From Syntrophosphaera sp035450685 (lineage in GTDB: Bacteria > Cloacimonadota > Cloacimonadia > Cloacimonadales > Cloacimonadaceae), in contig DAOTNF010000008.1 of NCBI GenBank assembly GCA_035450685.1, positions 1 through 64,000 of the forward strand: a stretch of DNA of 64,000 nt, in the 5' to 3' direction. Under the pieces are notes generated by a model. The model saw only the letters and a program-made list of their open reading frames with translations. It was not told the origin of the DNA and searched no databases. A program made the position numbers and the translations under genes. How positions within the stretch are numbered: position 1 is the first letter of the stretch; each line of letters opens with the position of its first letter. Shown in pieces: positions 16,853-25,447 of this stretch.

Positions 16853-17943
16853 AACGCCTTCCAATTGAGACACTGCATAGTTTTATGATCGAAGTTTTCA
16901 CCCGCATCGGAGTGCCTGCCGAAGACGCCGGCATCTGCGCCGACATCCTGATTGCCAGCGACTTGCGCGGTATCGAATCACACGGCATCGGACGCCTTAA
17001 GATGTACTACGACCGCATCAAGGCTGGCATCCAGAAACCGGTCACCCAGATCGAGGTGATCCGCGACAAACACGCCACGGCAGTGTGGGACGGCAATCAT
17101 GGCATGGGACACGTGATCGGTTTCAGGGCTATGAGCGAGGCTATCCGCAAGGCTTCCCAATACGGCCTGGGAGCGGTGGCGGTGAGAAACTCAACCCACT
17201 ATGGCATCTGTGGCTACTACGCTGATATGGCCTGCCGGCAGAACATGCTGGGCCTCACTTTCACCAACGCGCGCCCCTCGATTTGCCCCACCCATGGGGT
17301 TGAACCTCTGCTGGGTACCAATCCCATCTGTTTCGGTGCGCCTACTGACCTGCCCTATCCGTTCATCTACGATGCCGCCACCTCCATCACCCAAAGGGGC
17401 AAGATCGAACAGTATGCACGGGAAGAAAAGGACACTCCCCCCGTCTGGGCAATCGATCTGGATGGCAAGGCTCAAACCGACACACCCAAACTCCTGGTCG
17501 ATCTGGTGAAGCAGACAGCTTCCCTGCTTCCCATCGGCGGCACGGATGAACTCACCGGTAGCCACAAAGGCTACGGGCTTTCCACCATGGTGGAAATTCT
17601 TTGCTCGGCCCTGCAACAGGGTGCGTTTCTTAACCAGCTATTGGGCAAGGATGCCTCCGGCAAGGCCGCGCCCTACAAACTGGGACATTTCTTTTTGGCC
17701 ATCAACATCGACTTCTTCACAGAGATTGACGATTTCAAGCGCACCACAGGGTCAATCTGCCGCGAATTGCAAAACTCACGCCGTTTCCCGGGACAGGACC
17801 GCATCTGGGTGGCAGGCGAAAAAGAATATGAGAAAGAACAAGAGGTGCGCAAACTGGGTGTGCCCATCATCCCCAACCTGCAAAAGGACATCGAGTTCAT
17901 GGCTAAGGATCTGGGACTGGATATCTCCAGCCTGGGTCTCTGA
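16849..17943 (+). CDS. Malate/L-lactate dehydrogenase family (Ldh_2) oxidoreductase
   Basis: A 364-residue NAD(P)-dependent enzyme of the Ldh_2 family, unrelated to classical lactate dehydrogenases. The family includes malate/lactate/sulfolactate dehydrogenases and delta1-piperideine-2-carboxylate reductase. Seen are LRGIESHGIGRL (residues about 39-50), the catalytic His region RNSTHYGICGYYA near 115, GTNPICFGAPT near 155 and GSHKGYGLSTMVEIL near 240. Its ATG overlaps the decarboxylase stop (ATGA), so the two are translationally coupled and likely act in one pathway. A strong terminator follows. Confidence 0.85.
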   Translation: MKRLPIETLHSFMIEVFTRIGVPAEDAGICADILIASDLRGIESHGIGRLKMYYDRIKAGIQKPVTQIEVIRDKHATAVWDGNHGMGHVIGFRAMSEAIRKASQYGLGAVAVRNSTHYGICGYYADMACRQNMLGLTFTNARPSICPTHGVEPLLGTNPICFGAPTDLPYPFIYDAATSITQRGKIEQYAREEKDTPPVWAIDLDGKAQTDTPKLLVDLVKQTASLLPIGGTDELTGSHKGYGLSTMVEILCSALQQGAFLNQLLGKDASGKAAPYKLGHFFLAINIDFFTEIDDFKRTTGSICRELQNSRRFPGQDRIWVAGEKEYEKEQEVRKLGVPIIPNLQKDIEFMAKDLGLDISSLGL

Positions 17944-17963
17944 TCCACCCAGCCTGATAATAG

Positions 17964-17996
17964 AAAAAGGGACATCCGTGAGGGTGTCCCTTGTTA
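17964..17996. terminator. Bidirectional intrinsic terminator between convergent genes
   Basis: The 8-bp stem AAGGGACA...TGTCCCTT (17967-17974 with 17985-17992) is flanked by an A run on the left (T run on the minus strand) and TTGTTATTATTT on the right. It can end the dehydrogenase operon (plus) and the outer-membrane protein gene (minus). Confidence 0.8.
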
Positions 17997-18015
17997 TTAT
18001 TTGGTTTACTGGTTA

Positions 18016-19218
18016 TCAGAACTCGAATTTCACTGACGCCTGTGTTGCCAGACCTGCGGTTTGTCCGCCAAGGAAGTCCGGCCCATCATGCAACAGGCTC
18101 TTGCTGAGTACAGTGTCGATCGTGAATTTGCCAAAGTTGAAAGCCAACCCCAGGTTCATATCGAATATGGAGTTTTGGGCAGCCGTGGCTTCGCTTTCAT
18201 CATTATTGCCAGCTTCATAATCATCTTCTTCAGAATATGTCCAGAATACATACCTTTGGTTGGCTCCCACTCTTCCGGTGAGCCATTTTGTGATTTGAGA
18301 TTCAACACCCAGGGTATATTCGGGTAAGATCACGAACGATAAACCTTCCATAAACTCGTCGTCATTCTCCGAGTTGGTTAGGGTGGTATTTGTCGATATA
18401 ATCTGGATAGGTTTCACGGCGAGGACGATGTGATGGTTGGGAGCTATCTTGTAATCCCCACCCAGGCCCAGTCCGAATTCCAGGCGGAAATGGCTGGCTT
18501 TGTCCTCTCGATTGCTTGCTCCGCCACGCTCCACCTTGTCACCCAGGCTCTCGAAGCCGAGGTTGGCAAGGGCCACCAAATCCAGGTTGTTGTTTTCCTG
18601 GATGAAATAGCGGCCACCAAGCTTTAGCCCAAGCCCGGAATGGCTGGATTCATCAATAAGGGCGTTGTCGTTGTCGTCACCCGCGGCGGCACCCCGCAGA
18701 TAGATCTTGGCGCCCAAGTCCATCTTTTCAACGCTCATTCCACCACTGATCTCAAAGTATTGGGCACTCATTTCTTCGGTGTAATCAGTGTTGGTAGCAT
18801 CAATTTCACGGGTGTATTTTTGACTGTCGATTGCCATGCCAAAGCCAAGTGCGAACTTATCCTTGAAACCATAGTAGAACTGGACCTTGCGGCTCAGATC
18901 AAGATCAAAATTAGGCCAATTGATATGGCCGTCTAAATCCACGTCTGTGGGCAGGTTGAGGTAAAAGCCCAGCACATTGGCTTTTAATGGAACGTTGGTG
19001 CCGATTGTCCAATCCCAGGAATTACCGGCTGTGAATATCTCTCCGGTCACGCTGCGATTGTATCTGAAGATAGTGGAGGGGAAAGTGTGGATGTCTGTGT
19101 CATCCCGGATAAATCCATAGGGATAGCCCAATGCGGTCATGCGGCTATCGGTAGCGAACAAGCCACTTGCCACAAGGACAAGTGATATCAACAACAGAAC
19201 AAGGGACTTGCGATTCAT
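18016..19218 (-). CDS. Outer-membrane beta-barrel protein
   Basis: A 400-residue protein with a signal peptide (about residues 1-23, MNRKSLVLLLISLVLVASGL...) and then alternating amphipathic strands rich in aromatic, Gly and Asp/Asn residues (for example VQFYYGFKDKFALGFGMAID, LGLKLGGRYFIQENNNLDLV). It ends in ASVKFEF with the terminal Phe recognised by the BAM machinery. No named family is recognised; a porin or surface-barrel role is inferred. It has its own promoter candidate (19287-19313) and terminator, so it is a single-gene unit. Confidence 0.8.
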   Translation of the reverse strand: MNRKSLVLLLISLVLVASGLFATDSRMTALGYPYGFIRDDTDIHTFPSTIFRYNRSVTGEIFTAGNSWDWTIGTNVPLKANVLGFYLNLPTDVDLDGHINWPNFDLDLSRKVQFYYGFKDKFALGFGMAIDSQKYTREIDATNTDYTEEMSAQYFEISGGMSVEKMDLGAKIYLRGAAAGDDNDNALIDESSHSGLGLKLGGRYFIQENNNLDLVALANLGFESLGDKVERGGASNREDKASHFRLEFGLGLGGDYKIAPNHHIVLAVKPIQIISTNTTLTNSENDDEFMEGLSFVILPEYTLGVESQITKWLTGRVGANQRYVFWTYSEEDDYEAGNNDESEATAAQNSIFDMNLGLAFNFGKFTIDTVLSKSLLHDGPDFLGGQTAGLATQASVKFEF

Positions 19219-19286
19219 CTGAATCCTCCTTCCTTTTTTTGCTAATTATTATGAGGGATTCTTCTTATCCGGCTCACGGAACCATA

Positions 19287-19313
19287 TTTATATAAGATGC
19301 AGTATCTTGTCAA
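19287..19313 (-). promoter_or_regulatory. Sigma70-like promoter for the outer-membrane protein gene
   Basis: On the minus strand a perfect TTGACA (19308-19313) is followed after 15 bases by TATAAA (19287-19292), about 70 bases before the start codon at 19218. The spacing is slightly short. Confidence 0.5.
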
Positions 19314-19558
19314 TATATTTCTGCAAATTCGAAAATATGGTTCAGCTAACCAATGGTTTGCATCTGATGAAAATAGTGATTCCGAGCTGAGAAAGATTGG
19401 CTTAAGGTACTTTTTGATATAGTGTAAGCAGTTGTGTAACTATAAGTTGGAAGATAAGCGGTGCGCTTGGGAGCAGAAATGCTGATTTAATTTCAAATAA
19501 CGAAGCGGCTATTTCGCTTTTTGCGGTTCACAGAGACTGTATGGGGTCGTTATAATGG
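19314..19558. other. Rest of the 340-bp gap between the barrel gene and ndk
   Basis: No coding frame is supportable. A weak minus-strand hairpin, AAGCG/CGCTT with a 7-base loop near 19505-19521, followed by CGTTATTT, might terminate the ndk unit; it is too weak to call. Confidence 0.4.
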
Positions 19559-19963
19559 TCAGCCTGGGAACACCAGACCGATTTCCCGTTTTGCGTTTTC
19601 TGTGCTGTCCGATGCGTGGACCGCGTTTTCCGTGATGCCTTCCGCGTAGATATCCCGTATTGTGCCTGCCTCGCGTTTGGCAGGATCAGCTTCTCCAATC
19701 AGTTTTCTCAGGTCTTGCACGGCGTTCTCTTTTTCCAGCAGGAGGGCAAAGACAGGCGCCGAGCAGGTGAATTTAATGAGGCGGTCAAAGAACTCCTTGC
19801 CCTGATGGATGTGGTAAAACTCCGTTGCGGATTCAGGCGTGAAAGTGAACACCCGAGCCTGGCGCAGGATAAATCCCGCCTCTTCCACCAGGGAGATGAT
19901 GTGCCCCACATGCCGGTGGGCAAAAGCGTTGGGTTTGATAATCAGCAGGGTCTGGCCGATCAT
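19559..19963 (-). CDS. ndk: Nucleoside diphosphate kinase
   Basis: A 134-residue cytoplasmic kinase that moves the gamma-phosphate of ATP to nucleoside diphosphates through a phospho-histidine. It begins GQTLLIIKPNAF (family ERT..IIKPDA equivalent, with Asn for the usual Asp) and carries the catalytic His in ENAVHASDS near residue 114, followed by EIGLVFPG. The length is at the short end of the family. It overlaps the upstream small gene by four bases (ATGA), so the two are co-translated. Confidence 0.95.
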   Translation of the reverse strand: MIGQTLLIIKPNAFAHRHVGHIISLVEEAGFILRQARVFTFTPESATEFYHIHQGKEFFDRLIKFTCSAPVFALLLEKENAVQDLRKLIGEADPAKREAGTIRDIYAEGITENAVHASDSTENAKREIGLVFPG

Positions 19964-20277
19964 CTGGCTTTGTAAATTGTCTCGATATAATCCAGGGCTG
20001 CCACCTTGATGGCTATATCCCGGTTCAGGGCTTTGCTGGTGACGATCTTGTGGTTGAGGATCTCGGTCCAGACTTCAAACATCTCGCTGGGTTTGAACTC
20101 GATGGATGTGTATTGTTTGAGCATATCCTGATAGAATTCATCCCGGTCGGAGTCCACTCTGGCAATGACCAGTTTGAGGCTGTCCTGGCACACATCGTAA
20201 TCCTTGTAGCGGACATCCACCACGGCATAGCCCAGTTTGAGCAGGTTTTCAAAATTGATTTGCAGGTCTTCGGACAT
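19960..20277 (-). CDS. Conserved-looking small protein of unknown function coupled to ndk
   Basis: A 105-residue acidic, soluble protein with no signal peptide, Cys cluster or nucleotide-binding motif. Sequence is mixed alpha/beta (LLKLGYAVVDVRYKDYDVCQ, LKLVIARVDSDRDEFYQDML, DYIETIYKAR). I do not recognise the family. The start at 20277 has GGAG seven bases upstream; a longer in-frame start upstream lacks one. Its stop overlaps the ndk start, so it is expressed with Ndk; a nucleotide-metabolism link is inferred from position only. Confidence 0.7.
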   Translation of the reverse strand: MSEDLQINFENLLKLGYAVVDVRYKDYDVCQDSLKLVIARVDSDRDEFYQDMLKQYTSIEFKPSEMFEVWTEILNHKIVTSKALNRDIAIKVAALDYIETIYKAR

Positions 20278-20449
20278 TTTATCGCTCCACAGTTTATTTT
20301 CTCGACAAAAACGAGCATCTCGTTTTTCTGTATCCAAGCTTTGGCGACAAAGATAAAAGTCAAGTTAAAACTGAAAAAAAGATGCGCCTCAAATCCAACC
20401 AAGAGACGCCGGACGGCAGAAATGGCAGGCAGGCAAGAGCAGAGGTATC

Positions 20450-22456
20450 ATGGGAATTTTCAAGCTGCACTCCAACTATGAACCCAGCGGCGACCAGCCG
20501 GAAGCCATAGCTTCCCTGGTGGCCGGGATCAGGGAAAACAAACGTTTTCAGGTGTTGCTGGGGGTAACCGGCAGCGGCAAGACCTTCACTATCGCCAACA
20601 CCATCGCTAAGTTCGACCGTCCGGTGCTGGTGCTTTCCCACAACAAGACCCTGGCCGCGCAACTCTATGGAGAGCTTAAACAGCTCTTTCCGGAAAACGC
20701 GGTGGAGTACTTTATCTCCTATTACGATTATTATCAGCCGGAATCCTACATCCCCGGCAAAGATATCTACATCGAAAAGGACGCGGACATCAACGAGGAG
20801 ATCGAAAAGCTGCGCCTGCGTGCCACCATGAGCCTGATGGAGCGGCGGGACGTGATCATCGTGGCATCCGTCTCCTGCATCTATGGGCTTGGCGTGCCCG
20901 AGGAATACCGGGAAGCGTTGATCCGGCTGGAGGTGGGTATGGAAATGGATCGCGACAGCCTGCTTCAAAAGCTTGTGACAGCCCATTACAGCCGCAACGA
21001 CATCGCCTTTGAACGGGGAGCGTTCCGCGTGCGGGGCGACATCGTGGATATCTATCCCGCTTATCTGGAACATTGCCTGCGGGTGGAATTTTTCGGCGAC
21101 GAAATCGTGAGCCTGGAAAAGCTGCATCCCATCTCCTACCAGAGTCTGGGCAAAGTGGACAGCTATCCTGTGTATCCCGCCATCCACTTCATTATGAACG
21201 AAGACAAACTGCGCGGAGCGCTGCAGAATATCGAGCGCGAGCTGGATGAGCGGGTAGCCTTCTTTATGGAAAACCAGAAATATGTGGAAGCGGACAGGAT
21301 CAAGTCGCGCACCAAATTCGATCTGGAAATGCTGGCTGAACTTGGTTACTGTTCCGGCATCGAAAACTATTCCCGCCACCTCACCGGATCGCCTCCCGGA
21401 GAGCCGCCCAGTTGCCTGTTGAACTATTTTCCCGAAGACTTTATTTTTATCATAGATGAATCCCACGTCACCATCCCCCAGGTGCATGGGATGTTCGGGG
21501 GTGACTATACTCGCAAGAAGAACCTGGTGGATTACGGTTTCCGGTTACCCTCCGCCTTCGATAACCGTCCCCTGCGCTTTGAGGAGTTTGAGAAATATTT
21601 ACGCACTGTGGTCTTCATGTCTGCCACGCCGGCGGATTATGAATTGGAACTCACCCAGGGCGAGATCGTGGAACTGGTGATCCGTCCCACCGGGCTGCTG
21701 GATCCTGAAATGGAGGTCAAGCCCATCCGCAACCAGGTGGACGACCTCATCGGCCAGATCAGGGAACGGGTGGCCAGGGGGCACAAAGCGCTGGTGATGA
21801 CCCTCACCAAGCGCATGAGCGAGGACCTCACTACCTACCTTCAAAACGCGGGCATCAGATGCCGCTATCTGCACAGCGAGATTGACTCCATCGAACGCGC
21901 ACAGATAATCCGCGCCATGCGCCTGGGCGAGTTCGACGTGATCGTGGGCGTGAACCTGCTGAGGGAGGGGCTGGACTTGCCGGAAGTGTCGCTGGTGGCG
22001 ATATTGGATGCGGACAAGACTGGATTTCTGCGTTCAGCGAGGTCGCTGATCCAGATCTCGGGACGCGCCGCCAGAAACGTGGACGGCAAGGTGGTGCTCT
22101 ACGCGGACGAGATTACGGACGCCATCAGGCGCACCCTGGATGAGACCAACCGCCGCCGCCAGAAACAACTTGAGTATAACCGACTCCACGGAATCACTCC
22201 TCAGACCATCACCAAAACAATCGAAGAGATCATGCAGTCCACTGCTATTGCTGAAGGTTACGCCTCTATCGACAACGCAAAGGAAGAGGCTAAACCGGAC
22301 AAAGAGGAATTCTTCCAATATCTTGATCTCGACAATCGCGACAAGATGCTGGAGTTGCTCAGGAAAGAAATGAAGCGGGCTGCCTCCAGGCTTGATTTTG
22401 AGCGGGCCGCGGAACTGCGGGACAGGATTCTGCAGATCGAAAACTCCACACCCTGA
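20450..22456 (+). CDS. uvrB: Excinuclease ABC subunit B
   Basis: A 668-residue DNA-repair helicase-like ATPase that loads at damage with UvrA and positions UvrC for incision. Walker A is GVTGSGKT near residue 40. The beta-hairpin that locks around the damaged strand is YYDYYQPESYIP near 97, and DESHVTIPQ carries the Walker B. The UvrB/UvrC-interacting UVR domain is at the C-terminus (RLDFERAAELRDRI). Full length for the family (about 670). It stands alone, divergent from the ndk unit and followed by repeat copy 3. Confidence 0.98.
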   Translation: MGIFKLHSNYEPSGDQPEAIASLVAGIRENKRFQVLLGVTGSGKTFTIANTIAKFDRPVLVLSHNKTLAAQLYGELKQLFPENAVEYFISYYDYYQPESYIPGKDIYIEKDADINEEIEKLRLRATMSLMERRDVIIVASVSCIYGLGVPEEYREALIRLEVGMEMDRDSLLQKLVTAHYSRNDIAFERGAFRVRGDIVDIYPAYLEHCLRVEFFGDEIVSLEKLHPISYQSLGKVDSYPVYPAIHFIMNEDKLRGALQNIERELDERVAFFMENQKYVEADRIKSRTKFDLEMLAELGYCSGIENYSRHLTGSPPGEPPSCLLNYFPEDFIFIIDESHVTIPQVHGMFGGDYTRKKNLVDYGFRLPSAFDNRPLRFEEFEKYLRTVVFMSATPADYELELTQGEIVELVIRPTGLLDPEMEVKPIRNQVDDLIGQIRERVARGHKALVMTLTKRMSEDLTTYLQNAGIRCRYLHSEIDSIERAQIIRAMRLGEFDVIVGVNLLREGLDLPEVSLVAILDADKTGFLRSARSLIQISGRAARNVDGKVVLYADEITDAIRRTLDETNRRRQKQLEYNRLHGITPQTITKTIEEIMQSTAIAEGYASIDNAKEEAKPDKEEFFQYLDLDNRDKMLELLRKEMKRAASRLDFERAAELRDRILQIENSTP

Positions 22457-22584
22457 CAGCTTGCCGTCAAAACCGGCAAAGACCAGCTTTGAACTTATGA
22501 GGTATCTTGCTATCTGAGAGTATGTTAATATAAAAGGAATACGTTCTGAATCAATATAAATATCGTAACACACCCCATTGTATT

Positions 22585-22675
22585 ACACGCCTCCGTCCTT
22601 TGCTACCAGAGGCTTTGGGGGTATCATCCTTAGGTCATCCTTATAAATTATAAGGTTGACCTAAGGAAGACTCAA
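22585..22675 (-). repeat. Dispersed intergenic repeat, copy 3 (core only)
   Basis: Only the core is kept: the inverted repeat with 20-bp arms (22627-22646 and 22648-22667, one mismatch, single A between) and the adjoining block read on the minus strand as AAAGCCTCTGGTAGCAAAGGA. Neither the GTAGCACC end nor the 11-bp tandem units are present. It lies between convergent uvrB and the YitT gene, where a terminator would be expected; the inverted repeat may serve as one, though no T run follows. Confidence 0.8.
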
Positions 22676-22703
22676 GCTTGAGCTATGGTTGGAAAGGAGG
22701 GCG

Positions 22704-23654
22704 TCAGTCGCTCAGATCCAGCTTTCTGCTTTTGAAGCCATAACCAAGCACGTCATAGACATCGGTCACGATCATAAAGGCTTCGGGATCAATGTCTTTG
22801 ACAATGTCGGTGAGTTGGGGTACCTGGCGGCGGTTCAGCACACAGAATAAAACTTCGGTTTCCTTCTTTTTATAGCCGCCAAGCGCTTTGAAGAAGGTGA
22901 CGCCGCGGTCAAGTTCGGTGTAGATATCTTCCTTGATCTCATCTACCCTGGGTGAGATCACGAATACACCCTTGATGTAGGGCAAGCCTTCCGAGGCGAG
23001 GTCGGTGATCTTCGTGGTGATAAAGAGGTTGATGTATCCTAAAATCAATACCTTGGGGTCTTTTAAGAATAATGCCACAGCCAGGATGATGCCGGTTTCC
23101 ACAAAATAGTATCCGGTACCGATGGAAATTCCAGCTTTTTGCTTGATGAGGGCCACGGGAATATCTGTGCCGCCTGTGGAGCCGCGGGATTTGAAGATCA
23201 TACCCAAACCCAGTCCCAGAGCCACTGAACCGGCAATGGCTGAAAGAATCATGTCCTCCGGACCGAGGAAGGCATGGATGGTGTGTCCACCCACCACGAA
23301 TGTGTGTTTGGCAAGATCAACCCAACCCAGGCGGGCCAGAACCTTGAGGTGCATAAAGTCCGTCATCAAAGAGGAGATCAGCATGCCAAAAATAGACTTG
23401 GCGCCAAACGACTTACCGATGAAGATAAAGCTAATTACGAAAAGGGGGACGTTGATCAGGATCATGCTGATTCCATTCGGAATTCCGGTTAAACGGTTAA
23501 TGATCTGGGAGAGGCCGCCCACACCTCCCGGAGCCATGTTGTAGGGCAACAAAAACCATGAATACCCTATGGCGAAAAATACCGCTCCAATGAGAATCCC
23601 GCCGATATAGCGGAGCTCCCTGAGCAGGAGTTGCTTCTTACTCAATCTCTTCAC
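22704..23654 (-). CDS. YitT family membrane protein with DUF2179 domain
   Basis: A 316-residue integral membrane protein. It has five or six helices between about residues 12 and 215 (GILIGAVFFAIGYSWFLLPY near the start; the Gly-rich APGGVGGLSQIINRLTGIP and KSRGSTGGTDIPVALI motifs are typical of YitT/DUF161). The C-terminal cytoplasmic DUF2179 domain (about 225-305) carries FKALGGYKKKETEVLFCVLN and ends near YDVLGYGF. Family function is unsettled; small-molecule transport is suspected. It is a single gene, convergent with uvrB and divergent from the nucleoside kinase gene. Confidence 0.9.
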   Translation of the reverse strand: MKRLSKKQLLLRELRYIGGILIGAVFFAIGYSWFLLPYNMAPGGVGGLSQIINRLTGIPNGISMILINVPLFVISFIFIGKSFGAKSIFGMLISSLMTDFMHLKVLARLGWVDLAKHTFVVGGHTIHAFLGPEDMILSAIAGSVALGLGLGMIFKSRGSTGGTDIPVALIKQKAGISIGTGYYFVETGIILAVALFLKDPKVLILGYINLFITTKITDLASEGLPYIKGVFVISPRVDEIKEDIYTELDRGVTFFKALGGYKKKETEVLFCVLNRRQVPQLTDIVKDIDPEAFMIVTDVYDVLGYGFKSRKLDLSD

Positions 23655-23784
23655 TTGTTCTTCTCCTAAAATCTTGACTAATTAACAGGTCGGATAATCG
23701 TGGCGTCGGATGCCGTAGGGCGTCCAAATTCCCGCTACTAACGAAACTTGAAGCGGGCATCAGGAAAAACAAAGGAAATAATCC

Positions 23785-25446
23785 ATGATCATCGACCTTA
23801 GATTAGATGGTTTCAAGCACAGTCTGGTGGAGCTTGATAATCCCAAGCCTATCAGTGAGATAGTGCGCACAACTGACATCTCCGCCGAGACCGTGTTGTC
23901 CTATAAAATCGATCATCGACAATATGTCAATGACGAATATGTCCCAGCTCAGAATACCATGGTGGATTGCATCACTTACAAACATCCGGAAGGCAGCAGG
24001 ATCTATCATGATTCTTTGATCTTTGTGATGGCCAAAGCGGCGTACAATATCCTGGGCGAGAACAACACTCTGGTGGTGGAACACTCAGTGGGCGACGGAG
24101 TGTTTTGCGAATTCTTTGGCGACCAGCTCTGGACCGCGGATGACTGCGCGCGCTTGTTGCAGGAAATGCAGCGCATCGTGGAAAACGACATTCCCATCGA
24201 CAGGATAGAGGTGCGCACCGAGGAAGCCCTGGATATCTTTGGCTCCATGGGCCGTAAAGACCTGGTCAAGAACTTGAAATACAATTACCGGGACAGCGTG
24301 TCGATCTATCGCTGTGGCAAATACTACGATTTCTTTATCCGTCCCCTTGCAGACCGTACCGGCATCGTGAATGAGTTTGATGTCGTCCACCAGGACCCGG
24401 GCTTCATTCTTCGCTTTCCTTCCGGGCCGGACTTCAAAGTTGCAAAGCCCTTTGTTTTGCCAAACAAGATATTCTCGCTACACCAGGAACATGATAAATG
24501 GCTCGATATCCTCAAGGTGCATAATATCATAGACATCAATAAACTGATCGACGACTATAATGTCTCGGAGTTCATCCTGACCGAGGAAGCTTTGCAGGAA
24601 AAGAAGATCGCGGAGATCGCAGCGGATATTCATGCCAACAAAGATATCAAACTGATCCTGATCGCGGGGCCTTCCTCTTCCGGCAAAACCACCTTTGCCA
24701 AACGCCTGTCCATCCAACTGCGGGCCAGCAAAGCCAAGCCTATCGTGATCGGGCTGGACGACTATTTCATCGACCGCGACAGAACGGTGTGCAAGCCGGA
24801 TGGCAGCTACGATTTTGAATCCATCCATGCTCTTGATTTGGATTATCTGAACCTGCAGCTCACGCAACTACTCAACGGCGAGGAAGTGGTGTTGCCGCAT
24901 TACGATTTCACACGGGGCAAACGGCGTCGCAGCAATCAGGTGATCAAGCTCAATCCTGAGGACGTAATCGTGATGGAAGGCATCCATGGACTCAACGACA
25001 TGCTCACCGCTTCTGTGCCCGCCAGCCGCAAGGTCAAGATCTATATTAGCGCTCTGAACCAGCTCAACATTGATGACCACAACCGGATTCCCACCACCGA
25101 TTGCAGGCTGATCCGCAGAATCGTGAGGGATCATCAGTACCGCAGCTACACGGCAATGGAGACCATCCAGCGCTGGCCTGATGTGCGTGATGGCGAGGAG
25201 AAGAATATCTTTCCCTATCAGGAAAACGCGGACTATATGTTCAACAGCAGTCTAACCTACGAACTGGGGGTGCTGCGCAAGCACGCCTGGAAGCTGCTGC
25301 TCTCAGTTCCAGCCAGCAGTTCAGCTTATACGGAAGCCCAGCGTCTGCTGCGCTTGCTGGATCACGTGAATGACATCCCGGACGCGCTGGTGCCTTACAA
25401 TTCGATTATCCGCGAGTTTACCAACGGCTCAATCTTCAGGTATTGA
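23785..25446 (+). CDS. Nucleoside (uridine-type) kinase fused to ThrRS-like N-terminal domains
   Basis: A 553-residue protein. The N-terminus (1-60) is a TGS-like segment. About 65-215 resembles the second additional domain of threonyl-tRNA synthetase (HSVGDGVFCEFF, MQRIVENDIPIDRIEV). About 285-500 is a uridine kinase/PRK domain with P-loop AGPSSSGKTTF near 295, LDDYFIDRDRT and VMEGIHGLND. This combined architecture is a known family of predicted nucleoside kinases in bacteria; the ThrRS-like part is not expected to aminoacylate. The next gene, mutL, starts one base after its stop. Confidence 0.87.
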   Translation: MIIDLRLDGFKHSLVELDNPKPISEIVRTTDISAETVLSYKIDHRQYVNDEYVPAQNTMVDCITYKHPEGSRIYHDSLIFVMAKAAYNILGENNTLVVEHSVGDGVFCEFFGDQLWTADDCARLLQEMQRIVENDIPIDRIEVRTEEALDIFGSMGRKDLVKNLKYNYRDSVSIYRCGKYYDFFIRPLADRTGIVNEFDVVHQDPGFILRFPSGPDFKVAKPFVLPNKIFSLHQEHDKWLDILKVHNIIDINKLIDDYNVSEFILTEEALQEKKIAEIAADIHANKDIKLILIAGPSSSGKTTFAKRLSIQLRASKAKPIVIGLDDYFIDRDRTVCKPDGSYDFESIHALDLDYLNLQLTQLLNGEEVVLPHYDFTRGKRRRSNQVIKLNPEDVIVMEGIHGLNDMLTASVPASRKVKIYISALNQLNIDDHNRIPTTDCRLIRRIVRDHQYRSYTAMETIQRWPDVRDGEEKNIFPYQENADYMFNSSLTYELGVLRKHAWKLLLSVPASSSAYTEAQRLLRLLDHVNDIPDALVPYNSIIREFTNGSIFRY

Positions 25447-25447
25447 T

